DNA of 64,000 nucleotides from Vulcanimicrobium sp035943995 (GTDB lineage Bacteria; Vulcanimicrobiota; Vulcanimicrobiia; Vulcanimicrobiales; Vulcanimicrobiaceae), in NCBI GenBank assembly GCA_035943995.1, contig DASZBS010000104.1, positions 19,528 through 83,527 on the forward strand, written 5' to 3'. Numbering within the stretch: position 1 is the first letter of the stretch; every line of letters begins with the position of its first letter. Of the stretch, positions 15,835 to 23,100 are shown one piece after another. The position numbers and the translations under genes were made by a program. The notes under the pieces were generated by a model. That model saw nothing but the letters and a program-made list of their open reading frames with translations. It did not search any database and was not told the DNA's origin.

Positions 15835-16353
15835 TCACATATCCGGCATGAAGCCGGGGACCGCCGAAGGCGCGACCACGATCAGGATTCCAAGTCCTAC
15901 GATCGCGAGCCCCAACGGCACATCGACAACCGCTTTCGCGGGCAGAAGTTTTTGGACGAAGACGACGGCCGCGATCACCGCCATCCAGGCGACGCTCATG
16001 ACGTCGATCGCGACGATGAGAAGCATGAGCGCGATCGACGAGCCTACGCAGCAGAGCCCGAATTCGATTCCGGAGCGCACCGTCTCGCGGCAGCGCCGGC
16101 GGAAGTACCGCTTGAGCGGCGTGAGCTCGTAGATGCCCGCGGCGATCACGACGACCGCCGCAGCGACCGCTTCGTGCGGCCGGTACAACGTGTACACGAC
16201 AACGCTCACGAGCGCCCACACCGCGAGGTACGATCCGACGAAGAGCGGCACGGTCCGCACGCCACCGCCGGCCTGAGCGGCCCTGAACACTGCCGGGATC
16301 GCGCCCGGCAACATCATCGCCGCCATCATCGCGACCCACCCGCTCATTTCCAT
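15835..16353 (-). CDS. DUF2182 integral membrane protein
   Basis: A 172-residue membrane protein with four to five predicted helices. MEMSGWVAMMAAMMLPGAIP is the conserved DUF2182 opening, whose Met-rich helix led to the family's description as predicted metal-binding. YELTPLKRYFRRRCR followed by GIEFGLCCVGSSIALML carries the conserved CC pair. It lacks the first helix or two of typical members (about 250 residues), so it may be a short form. It starts 13 bases after the ArsR gene with GAGG upstream. The transported or bound substrate is unknown. Confidence 0.82.
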   Translation of the reverse strand: MEMSGWVAMMAAMMLPGAIPAVFRAAQAGGGVRTVPLFVGSYLAVWALVSVVVYTLYRPHEAVAAAVVVIAAGIYELTPLKRYFRRRCRETVRSGIEFGLCCVGSSIALMLLIVAIDVMSVAWMAVIAAVVFVQKLLPAKAVVDVPLGLAIVGLGILIVVAPSAVPGFMPDM

Positions 16354-16366
16354 TGTTGCACGACCT

Positions 16367-16693
16367 CTACTGGCTTTCTGCGAGACGCTTGATCGCGTTC
16401 AGACGGTCATCCCACGCCGCTGCGACGCCGTGCATCCATCGCGCCGTCGATTCGAGGCGCTCGGGACGAACGGAGAACTGCACTTCGCGGCCTTGCTTGC
16501 GCGCTTCGACCAACCCGGCTTGTTCGAGGACGGCCAGGTGCTTCACGATCGCTTGGCGCGTCACGGGGAGTTTTTCCGCGAGCGCGGTCGCGGTCGTTTG
16601 CGGACGCGCGGAGAGCGCGTCGAGCAGCCGGCGCCGCGTTGGGTCGGCTAGGGCGACGAGCACCTCGTCTACGTCGCCCTTGCGCGTGTTCAT
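16367..16693 (-). CDS. ArsR-family winged-helix repressor
   Basis: A 108-residue winged-helix repressor. ALADPTRRRLLDALSA is the usual opening helix pair, TATALAEKLPVTRQAIVKHL the recognition helix-turn-helix, and LEQAGLVEARKQGREVQFSV the wing. There is no cysteine cluster, so it is not a classical metal sensor; it belongs to the SRPBCC-linked ArsR type. It lies 15 bases after the SRPBCC gene. The perfect inverted repeat at 17167-17192 upstream of the operon is its probable operator. Confidence 0.9.
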   Translation of the reverse strand: MNTRKGDVDEVLVALADPTRRRLLDALSARPQTTATALAEKLPVTRQAIVKHLAVLEQAGLVEARKQGREVQFSVRPERLESTARWMHGVAAAWDDRLNAIKRLAESQ

Positions 16694-16708
16694 CGCAGCC
16701 CAGCGGCG

Positions 16709-17155
16709 TTACGCCGCAAGCCCTTTGACGTATTCCAGCAAATCACGGAGCTGGGTCGCCCAGCCGTCGTTGTTGTTCTCGAACTGCTCGGCGCGCTCGC
16801 TCTCGTTCCGCGACAGACGGCTGAAGCCGGTTTCGACCACGCGCAACCGCGTCTGCCCTTCAACCGGGGTCAACGTGAACTCGACGAGCGTTGAATCGGC
16901 GTCGCTCGGCTTTTCGTCCGCTGATCCGGGGTTCCAGCGATACGAAAAGTAGCGCGGCTCGTCGATGTTCTCGATCGTCGCGTATTGCGTGCCGTATTTG
17001 TCCCAGCGCAGCAAGATCGTGCCGCCCGGCCGAAAATCGATCTCCGCGTAGTCGCCGAACCATTCGCCGACATGTTTCGCCTGCGTGATGATCTCCCACA
17101 CGCGCTCCGGCGCAGCGGCAATCACCACTTCTCGCTCGATCCGGTCTTGAACCAC
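16709..17155 (-). CDS. SRPBCC/AHSA1-family protein
   Basis: A 148-residue START/Bet v1-like domain of the AHSA1 branch: IEREVVIAAAPERVWEIITQ, then GEWFGDYAEIDFRPGGTILL, then YFSYRWNP, STLVEFTLTP and a final amphipathic helix. These proteins have a hydrophobic cavity for small ligands. The GTG start has AGGAGG five bases upstream. It is the first gene of a four-gene operon that continues with an ArsR repressor. The operator overlaps the bases just upstream of the ribosome-binding site. Confidence 0.9.
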   Translation of the reverse strand: MVQDRIEREVVIAAAPERVWEIITQAKHVGEWFGDYAEIDFRPGGTILLRWDKYGTQYATIENIDEPRYFSYRWNPGSADEKPSDADSTLVEFTLTPVEGQTRLRVVETGFSRLSRNESERAEQFENNNDGWATQLRDLLEYVKGLAA

Positions 17156-17166
17156 GATGCCCTCCT

Positions 17167-17192
17167 AATGTGCAACCCTATAGTTGCACATT
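17167..17192. promoter_or_regulatory. Perfect inverted-repeat operator of the SRPBCC-ArsR operon
   Basis: AATGTGCAAC (17167-17176), spacer CCTATA, GTTGCACATT (17183-17192): perfect 10-base arms. It lies 12 bases before the SRPBCC start and abuts its Shine-Dalgarno AGGAGG, so repressor binding could block transcription and would sit at the transcript start. The UbiA gene diverges from the same region. ArsR-family repressors bind such repeats as dimers. Confidence 0.75.
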
Positions 17193-17297
17193 GCGGGCGA
17201 AACCGCAACCCCCCAATTGCGGATTTTAATCCCGGCGGGCGAGAGTAGGACGGGCGACCGTCCGGAAGGGCGCCCTCGGCAGCCGCAGGGAAATAAG

Positions 17298-18332
17298 ATG
17301 CGTATGATTCTCGTCCGGCCGAGAGCGTGGTGGTTCAACAAAGTGCCGCTCTCCGTCACGTTGGTGCTGCTGCTTCTCGACGGCCGCCGATTCTCGCTCG
17401 GCGCTCTCGCCGTCATAACGCTCGTGGTCCTCACGGTGTGCGCCGCGGGCAACTACGGCTATGCGTTGAACGACCTGTTCGACGTTGAAGAGGATGCCCG
17501 TCTGGGCCGCAACAATCGAGCCGCCGGCATGCCGAGGCTGCGAATGTGGGCGGTCATCGCTGCGTCTGCGCTTTGCGCGGAAGTCTGCGCCACCGTCGCT
17601 GCGGGTAGAGCCGGAGCCCTGCTCACGCTGCTCGAGCTCTGTCTGCCCCTAGCCTATTCCGTGCCGCCGGTGCGCATCAAGGAGCGCGCGTGGCTCGGCA
17701 TCGCCGCTGACGCGCTTGCCGCTCACGTCTATCCGGCAGTCCTCGTCCTCATGGCGGTCACGCATTGGACGGTTCGGCCCGTAACCAGCGTCCTCGCAAT
17801 TGCGGTGGTCGTCTGGGCAACTGCTGCCGGAGTGCGGAATATTCTTTCGCACCAGCTCAACACTGCCGAGCAAGACCGCAAGGCCGGTCTCCGAACCGTC
17901 GTCCATGATCTCGGAAACGCGCGGTTGGAGAGAGGCATCGTCGCCGGCGTGCTTCCGATCGAGGTGGGCGCGTTCGGCGGTGCAATGATCGCGTGCAACG
18001 CTGGGCCGGTCGTTTGGGCCTTCGTTGCGCTCTATCTGATGTATGAGGCCTTCAAGACCTGCACCGGCCGGTTCCGTGTAACCGTCTTTCGGTCAGGCGG
18101 ACAACCGTACGTGCCCTTCATCGAAGAAAGCTTTTACAAAGCTTGGGGCCCGCTGGTGTTCGCTCTGGATGCCGCCAGAGTCGATCCCGTGTACCTGCTC
18201 GTCATTCCGTCCTACATCGCACTCTTTCGACCGCACCTGCGAGCCGAAATGAGTCGTCTCCGTGCCGTCGTAACGACGATTCGCATCAAGCGAGCCACGG
18301 AGCCTTGCGGCCGTTCCAGTGGAGAATCTTGA
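17298..18332 (+). CDS. UbiA-family prenyltransferase-like membrane protein
   Basis: A 344-residue polytopic membrane protein of the UbiA superfamily, with about eight helices. The first Asp-rich motif is NDLFDVEED (residues 58-66). After YSVPPVRIKER the second is represented by HQLNTAEQDRKAGLRT, less canonical than the usual DxxxD, so the acceptor chemistry may differ. UbiA enzymes transfer prenyl diphosphates to aromatic or other acceptors, and some cyclise terpenes. The start ATG 17298 has AGGG upstream; a longer frame would run back into the operator. Its 3' end overlaps the convergent glycosyltransferase gene by 47 bases. Together with the alpha-toroid protein at 20037 it suggests isoprenoid metabolism. 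Confidence 0.8.
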   Translation: MRMILVRPRAWWFNKVPLSVTLVLLLLDGRRFSLGALAVITLVVLTVCAAGNYGYALNDLFDVEEDARLGRNNRAAGMPRLRMWAVIAASALCAEVCATVAAGRAGALLTLLELCLPLAYSVPPVRIKERAWLGIAADALAAHVYPAVLVLMAVTHWTVRPVTSVLAIAVVVWATAAGVRNILSHQLNTAEQDRKAGLRTVVHDLGNARLERGIVAGVLPIEVGAFGGAMIACNAGPVVWAFVALYLMYEAFKTCTGRFRVTVFRSGGQPYVPFIEESFYKAWGPLVFALDAARVDPVYLLVIPSYIALFRPHLRAEMSRLRAVVTTIRIKRATEPCGRSSGES

Positions 18333-19098
18333 CGTCGGGGAGCGCGGCCCGCAGACGACCGACGAGATCCACATCCCAGGCAAGTGTCTCCGCCGAGACC
18401 CGAGCACGATCGACACAAAGATTCCACATCGGTGTTTTCAAAACGCGGTGCTCCAGACCCATTGACTGGATCGCCCAGATCAGCGCTCCTTGATCGTGCC
18501 AGGCGATCGCATCGCGCACCGACTCGTCTCGAGCGGCAGCCGCGACCGGAGCGATGTATGCTTCCAGCGCCGCGTCGTCGCGACCCCGCCGCCACCCCGA
18601 TACACCGCCGTTCACCACCGGCACATTCGGATCGAATTGCCGTTGAATCGGCAACAGCCGGTAAAGCGAGGGAGAATTTCCGGTCACCTCGGGCGCTTTG
18701 TTCTCCGGAGTGAATACCGGGCCGTCTTCGAGCATCGCGAACAACTCGTCCAGGCCGCGCAACACGATGAGATCGCAGTCCAGCCAAAAGACTTCCTTCA
18801 GAGGCGCAGCGCGGATGAGGAGCGGACAGATCCAGAGCGGCCAGATGCGCTTGTTGGGCTTGGCCAGCGGGGTACAGGTACGGGTTGCCGTGACGAGTTC
18901 GACGATCAACGGGTCGTCGGGAAGATCGAGGACATGCAAGTCCTGCCTCCGGCCGGCGTCGTGCCGCTGCACCGTCGTAAGCCCCGCGTCATAGCATATC
19001 ACGGTGACGGGATAACTGGTCTGGATCGAGGCATGCAACTCGACAAGTCCGGGATAGTAATGTTCATCGCAAAGCGTAACGACGCCACGATCTATCAT
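18286..19098 (-). CDS. GT-A-fold (GT8-like) glycosyltransferase
   Basis: A glycosyltransferase of 270 residues. The opening GVVTLCDEHYYPGLVELHAS and the DxD motif in FWLDCDLIVLRGLDELF, which binds the metal and nucleotide sugar, are GT8-like; VVNGGVSGWRRGRDD matches the N-G-G segment after it, and DQGALIWAI precedes the final His strand KILHWNG. Donor and acceptor are unknown. It is the last gene of a minus-strand run starting at 22139, 10 bases after the GT2 gene. Its tail overlaps the UbiA gene. Confidence 0.8.
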   Translation of the reverse strand: MIDRGVVTLCDEHYYPGLVELHASIQTSYPVTVICYDAGLTTVQRHDAGRRQDLHVLDLPDDPLIVELVTATRTCTPLAKPNKRIWPLWICPLLIRAAPLKEVFWLDCDLIVLRGLDELFAMLEDGPVFTPENKAPEVTGNSPSLYRLLPIQRQFDPNVPVVNGGVSGWRRGRDDAALEAYIAPVAAAARDESVRDAIAWHDQGALIWAIQSMGLEHRVLKTPMWNLCVDRARVSAETLAWDVDLVGRLRAALPDVKILHWNGRKAPWLA

Positions 19099-19108
19099 GC
19101 GCCGCGCA

Positions 19109-19948
19109 TCACACGCTCGATGATGTTCGAGAATCGAGGGCGCCTACGAGGCGGTTGTCTCGCACCAGCGCACCCGCCGCAAGGCCGACCGCGATCTCTT
19201 CTTCCGCCATCACCTCCTTATCGTAGACCTCATCCAATTCGCCGTCGAGATACAACCCGTACAAGAACCTCCACGCCGACCCGGTCGCCTGATCCAACTC
19301 CGTATTGCGCGCGTACGCCGCTCCGCCTTTCGCGATTTTATTTCTAAACTGAGCACGCGAACGGACGGGGAAATGAAGAATCGTCAACGGTCCGGGTGCG
19401 CAATCCGCCAATCGGCCGCCGACGTGCACGCGGTGGTTCCCTTGCTCAACGACAATGTCGGCCAAGGCGCGATGCGCGACCTTCGCGGGCAGTGGTTCCC
19501 CGATGGGGTTCAACGAGACGAGCCGGCGAATATTCATGCGTTGCCAGAACGGTTCGCCATTGTCGACCCGGGCGACGAAGTTGCTGCGCTCGACCGATAC
19601 GGCAACGACGTTTTCTTCGATTGAAGCAAATGCGTCCTTGATCGAACCTCGGCATGGCCACCAGAACTCGTCGGCGTCGCCGTTGATGACCCAGTCGGCG
19701 CCGAGCTCATTGATGGCTCGATTGGCCATCTGCGTGACCCATCGGCCCTGTGAGTAATCATCCCGCGGCTGAAACATGTAGTGGAGTTTTCCGGCGCGCT
19801 CGTACTCACGGGCGATGTCCGCGGTTCCGTCTGATGAAAGGTTGTCCATCAGAATGACTTCATCAACACCGCGGGCGAGATGATAATCCAGATTCTCTCG
19901 CAAGATGTCTTGCTCGTCGCGTACGAGCAGGGTCATGACGACTTTCAT
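19109..19948 (-). CDS. GT2-family (Glyco_tranf_2_4) glycosyltransferase
   Basis: A glycosyltransferase of 279 residues. VMTLLVRDEQDIL, VILMDNLSSDGTADIA and WVINGDADEFWW (acidic DAD site) are the family landmarks, and LTILHFPVRSRAQF is the conserved end motif. The ATG at 19948 is chosen because homology starts there. It is clearly related to the enzyme at 21031-21846 (shared QxxDDYSQ/QPEDTFSQ region followed by RWVTQMA), so the cluster holds two versions of one enzyme. The probable product is a glycoside or glycan; the substrate is not inferable. Confidence 0.85.
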   Translation of the reverse strand: MKVVMTLLVRDEQDILRENLDYHLARGVDEVILMDNLSSDGTADIAREYERAGKLHYMFQPRDDYSQGRWVTQMANRAINELGADWVINGDADEFWWPCRGSIKDAFASIEENVVAVSVERSNFVARVDNGEPFWQRMNIRRLVSLNPIGEPLPAKVAHRALADIVVEQGNHRVHVGGRLADCAPGPLTILHFPVRSRAQFRNKIAKGGAAYARNTELDQATGSAWRFLYGLYLDGELDEVYDKEVMAEEEIAVGLAAGALVRDNRLVGALDSRTSSSV

Positions 19949-20036
19949 CGCGCGAACGGCATGAGCAAAGAAAACACCACGAGGGCTCGGGTTTTTGACA
20001 CCGATCCGTACGGCCCCTCGTGCGGAGCGATGATGA

Positions 20037-21020
20037 TCACGGGAACGGCGCGAGCTGGCCGGCGGCTCGCCGTAGCGCCGACGTGCATCGAGCCGAAACG
20101 AACGTACCGTGAACATCGTACGCGCGCCACACGTCGCGCTCGTCCGCGTGAAACTCCCAAATGCAGGCCCGCGATGTCCAGGCTCCGTCCGCAGTCATCG
20201 AGGCGAGCAAGTGCTCGACGCCACGTCGTGTCGCCGCCGCGTAGGCCGGATGACACGCGGTCGCACTGACGGCCAGCGCCGTCTCGTACGGGTCACCGTC
20301 GGCGCCCCACGAACCGTCGGCGTTCTGCGAGCCGGCGATGAATGACAGAGCGCGCTCGACCGCCGGCGCGAACCGCGCGTCGTCGTGCAGCAGGTCGAGC
20401 GCGAGGAGCGTTCCGTACAGCGAGCTCGGGTAGAAGTACGAAGGCCAGAACCCGCGCTGATCCTGCGCCCGCAGCAGCACATCGTAATCGATCAGGTTCT
20501 CGAGGTGCGTGCCGCGCAGCGCGAGGTAGACGTTCGTATTTACTTCGGGATGGGCCAGGAGGTTGTTGCGCGGCGACGCCTCCGTCACCAGCGATGCCGG
20601 ACCAGGCGCGTCGAACGTCACGAACAGCCGCTCGCGTTCGCGATAGAACCGGACGAGACACTCCGGCGGACGGTTCACGCCGAGCCGTCGCAACGTGCGG
20701 ATAACGTAGGCCGTGTCGTCGGAGTCGACGTGAAAGACGCGGAACTCGTCGCGGTGGTACGGCCCGGGCGGCGAGAAGCCCCAAACTCCCCCGTTCTCCT
20801 CCGACAGGATCCGGACGAGGATGATCGTTCTGTCGATCTCGTCCAGCAGCCCGCTCATCGCCTCGGCAAGGAACGATGCGACGAAGACGTGTCCTTTATC
20901 GTCCGAGAATCGCGGCGTCCCGTCGCTACCGACGCATGCGAGGCCATACGCACCGGACCGCAGTCGCTCGCGCAGAAAGGCCGACGCCTTCGCGATCGCG
21001 CTCTCCACTCGACTCTCCAT
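20037..21020 (-). CDS. Alpha-toroid (terpene cyclase/prenyltransferase-fold) protein with DxDDTA motif
   Basis: A 327-residue protein of the alpha/alpha-toroid superfamily. HVDSDDTAYVIRTLRRLG contains DSDDTA (residues 99-104), the DxDD signature of class II terpene cyclases, where the middle Asp protonates the substrate. SQNADGSWGADGDPYETAL is a QW-type repeat, as in squalene-hopene cyclases. At 327 residues it corresponds to one barrel rather than the two of hopene cyclases. It could be a small class II cyclase or a non-catalytic toroid protein. The start (ATG 21020) lies 10 bases after the preceding gene's stop. The gene sits between two related GT2 enzymes, and a UbiA prenyltransferase is nearby. 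Confidence 0.72.
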   Translation of the reverse strand: MESRVESAIAKASAFLRERLRSGAYGLACVGSDGTPRFSDDKGHVFVASFLAEAMSGLLDEIDRTIILVRILSEENGGVWGFSPPGPYHRDEFRVFHVDSDDTAYVIRTLRRLGVNRPPECLVRFYRERERLFVTFDAPGPASLVTEASPRNNLLAHPEVNTNVYLALRGTHLENLIDYDVLLRAQDQRGFWPSYFYPSSLYGTLLALDLLHDDARFAPAVERALSFIAGSQNADGSWGADGDPYETALAVSATACHPAYAAATRRGVEHLLASMTADGAWTSRACIWEFHADERDVWRAYDVHGTFVSARCTSALRRAAGQLAPFP

Positions 21021-21030
21021 CGTCGCTGGT

Positions 21031-21846
21031 TCACGCACTCCGCAGCGCTGCTTTGAGTCGTTCGTCGCGAACGTATCGCCCGTCGCGCAATCCTGCCTGC
21101 ACCGCATCGGGGTCAGGCGCCTGGGCGTCGAAATACGCACGCAGCACCCCCTCTTGCCGGAGCCGATACAGCTCCTGCCATCGCTTGGCGGGGCGATCGG
21201 GATTGCGCTCGCTGGCCTTTCCACCGTTTACGACGACGCCTTCGAACTTCTCGTAGGACCGCATCGGGAAATGCAAGATCTCGATGCCGGCTTCGACCGC
21301 AGGAAGTTCGCGGCCGCCAACGCTCGCGCTGTGATTTCCGTACCCCACTTCGATGTCCGGACGAGCGCGATGGCATACCTTGCCCGGCCACGGCTTTCCG
21401 CTCGGGCTCAACAGACGGGCGTATCGGACGGTCATCTCGTCGGCGAAGAACGTCCCGGGCGCCAGCCCACGCGGAACGAAATGTTTTCTGTCGGCGGCTA
21501 CGGCGTGATGCTCAGGAGCCACGCCGGACAACGCGCGCTTCAAATCGAGGCCGTCGGCATACCAGAACTCGTCGGCGTCGTTGTTGATCACCCAGTCGGC
21601 TCCCATGCCGTACGCCGAACGCGCCATCTGCGTCACCCAGCGATCCTGCGAAAACGTGTCCTCCGGCTGGTACAGATACGTGACGAGTCCGCGCCTCCGA
21701 TAGGGTTCGAGCAACGGTTCCGTCCGGTCCGTCGAGAGATTATCCATGACGATGAAATGGTCGATACCGGAACGCACATGAAAATCGAGATTGGACGATA
21801 TGAGGTCGTCCGCATCTCGCACGAGCAGCGTCATGACGAGCTTCAC
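21031..21846 (-). CDS. GT2-family (Glyco_tranf_2_4) glycosyltransferase
   Basis: A 271-residue glycosyltransferase with the same landmarks as its paralogue at 19109: LVMTLLVRDADDLI, FIVMDNLSTDRTE, WVINNDADEFWY and IEILHFPMRSYEKFEG. The GTG start at 21846 overlaps the stop of the 98-aa gene as GTGA, so translation is probably coupled to it. The enzyme contributes to the same presumed glycoside. Differences from the paralogue are spread along the length, indicating an old duplication with different acceptors. Confidence 0.85.
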   Translation of the reverse strand: MKLVMTLLVRDADDLISSNLDFHVRSGIDHFIVMDNLSTDRTEPLLEPYRRRGLVTYLYQPEDTFSQDRWVTQMARSAYGMGADWVINNDADEFWYADGLDLKRALSGVAPEHHAVAADRKHFVPRGLAPGTFFADEMTVRYARLLSPSGKPWPGKVCHRARPDIEVGYGNHSASVGGRELPAVEAGIEILHFPMRSYEKFEGVVVNGGKASERNPDRPAKRWQELYRLRQEGVLRAYFDAQAPDPDAVQAGLRDGRYVRDERLKAALRSA

Positions 21847-22139
21847 GCGCTGAGGGTGCGGCCTGCCGTACTCGCGGGCAGGTACGTCGCGGAAAACCAC
21901 AGGCTCGGAAGCACGTTCTTTTCGGCCTCGACGCGGATGCGCTCGTCGTCCAGTTCACGTGCCATTGTGCCGAACAGAGAAGCCACGAGGTTTGCGTCGC
22001 CGTCGCGCGCGGCGGCAACGACGGCCTCCGTGACCACGACTGCTCCGCCTAGGGGAAGGCCGCGGCACAGGAGCGTTTCGGCTTCCAGGGCCTCGCGCTC
22101 GTCGGCTCCCAACGCGACAAGCCGATCATGGACGGTCAT
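21843..22139 (-). CDS. 98-residue protein of unknown function leading the glycosyltransferase/cyclase operon
   Basis: A small acidic, helical protein (TVHDRLVALGADEREALEAE, a Cys in TLLCRGLPLGGAVVV, then an Ala-rich helix and LDDERIRVEAEKNVLPSLWF) with no family I recognise and no signal peptide or membrane segment. I placed the start at ATG 22139; another frame start lies 27 bases upstream. Its stop overlaps the start of a GT2 gene (GTGA), which ties it to the operon. It may be a carrier, accessory subunit or precursor peptide; none of these is supported by a motif. Confidence 0.6.
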   Translation of the reverse strand: MTVHDRLVALGADEREALEAETLLCRGLPLGGAVVVTEAVVAAARDGDANLVASLFGTMARELDDERIRVEAEKNVLPSLWFSATYLPASTAGRTLSA

Positions 22140-22166
22140 GACACCGCATTTCCCGCGCGCCGTCAA

Positions 22167-22520
22167 ACGTCCCGTTATTCCGCTGCCTGGCTTGCTGCTG
22201 CCGTGCGCGGGAATCTTGTGATGTGCTCGGGGAACGTGACCTCGTGAGCAAGTTGACGGTCTGAATCACGGCCGACCAGTGTACGCCGCTGCACCCGGTA
22301 CTCCGCACGGCCGACCGGACGACGACGACCGTGTTGATGATCGAATCGATCGCACGTTCGCGTCAGCGACGCTACCAATAACGCAAACTCGTCGCACACC
22401 GGCGAAAACATCGGCAGCACTGATACGGACTGCATTCTTGTCGAACTCAAGGAGCACCGATAGGCGGCTGAACCAGTCCGCGTCGTCGAGCCGGTAACGA
22501 TCATCGGCTCACCAGGCCGA
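22167..22520 (-). other. 354-base gap with a coding-like fragment
   Basis: Directly downstream of the anti-sigma ATPase gene, about 22370-22495, one minus-strand frame reads like protein (RYRLDDADWFSRLSVLLEFD, then AADVFAGVRRVCVIGS). It lacks a start codon at its beginning and degenerates after about 45 residues. It may be a decayed small gene. I see nothing else in the gap. Confidence 0.3.
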
Positions 22521-23057
22521 TCAGCCGCAGTTTGTTAGCGGCTCGGGCTCTGGAGTTTCAGACCCTAGCCGGCTCGCGAGGAATTGCGCGATGCGAGGAC
22601 AGTGGGCTCCATGCGCAGCCGGATGACCGTGAGGACAGGCCGGCGGCGTTGCATCCGCAGACCCGCGCTTTTTCATTTGCAGAGACACCTCGACGCGACA
22701 GCCTTTGTCGTCCTCCCGGTGCGTAACGACCGTTCCGCCAAGCGCCCTAATGATGGCGATTCCTCGGCCACGCTCTGCTTCCCAATCCACTGGGCCCGTC
22801 GCGTTCACGTCGTCGGGTACAAAACACGGGCCAGGGTCATGTACGGCGAGGTGCAGCGAGTCACCAGACCAATGAACCTCAGTACAAAAGGGTCCGGGAG
22901 CGTACCTCTGCACGTTACCGATAAGTTCGCCTACAATTTGCTCAACGACAGGCGCGCCGCTCTCAGACTGCGCGATACCGGCAATATGCGTCCCGATTGC
23001 GGTGCGCACCCCTCGCAATTCGCGTTCGTCCAGTCTGGTATCGGCTCGCCAACACAT
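22521..23057 (-). CDS. Anti-sigma-factor-type histidine-kinase-like ATPase (RsbW-like)
   Basis: A 178-residue protein with an HATPase_c_2 domain. The N-box is VVEQIVGELIGNVQRYAPGP, the G1 box AVHDPGPCFVPD and the G2 box EAERGRGIAIIRALGG. The C-terminal tail from about residue 132 is Cys/His/Pro-rich (CPHGHPAAHGAHCP) and may bind metal, which is unusual for RsbW. Such ATPases bind sigma factors or phosphorylate anti-sigma antagonists. It lies 43 bases downstream of the PAS-PP2C gene on the same strand, the usual partner-switching arrangement. GAGG precedes the ATG by five bases. Confidence 0.85.
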   Translation of the reverse strand: MCWRADTRLDERELRGVRTAIGTHIAGIAQSESGAPVVEQIVGELIGNVQRYAPGPFCTEVHWSGDSLHLAVHDPGPCFVPDDVNATGPVDWEAERGRGIAIIRALGGTVVTHREDDKGCRVEVSLQMKKRGSADATPPACPHGHPAAHGAHCPRIAQFLASRLGSETPEPEPLTNCG

Positions 23058-23100
23058 CGTGCCTCATCGTCCCGCAATTTGTGGAAATCGTAACATCGAA

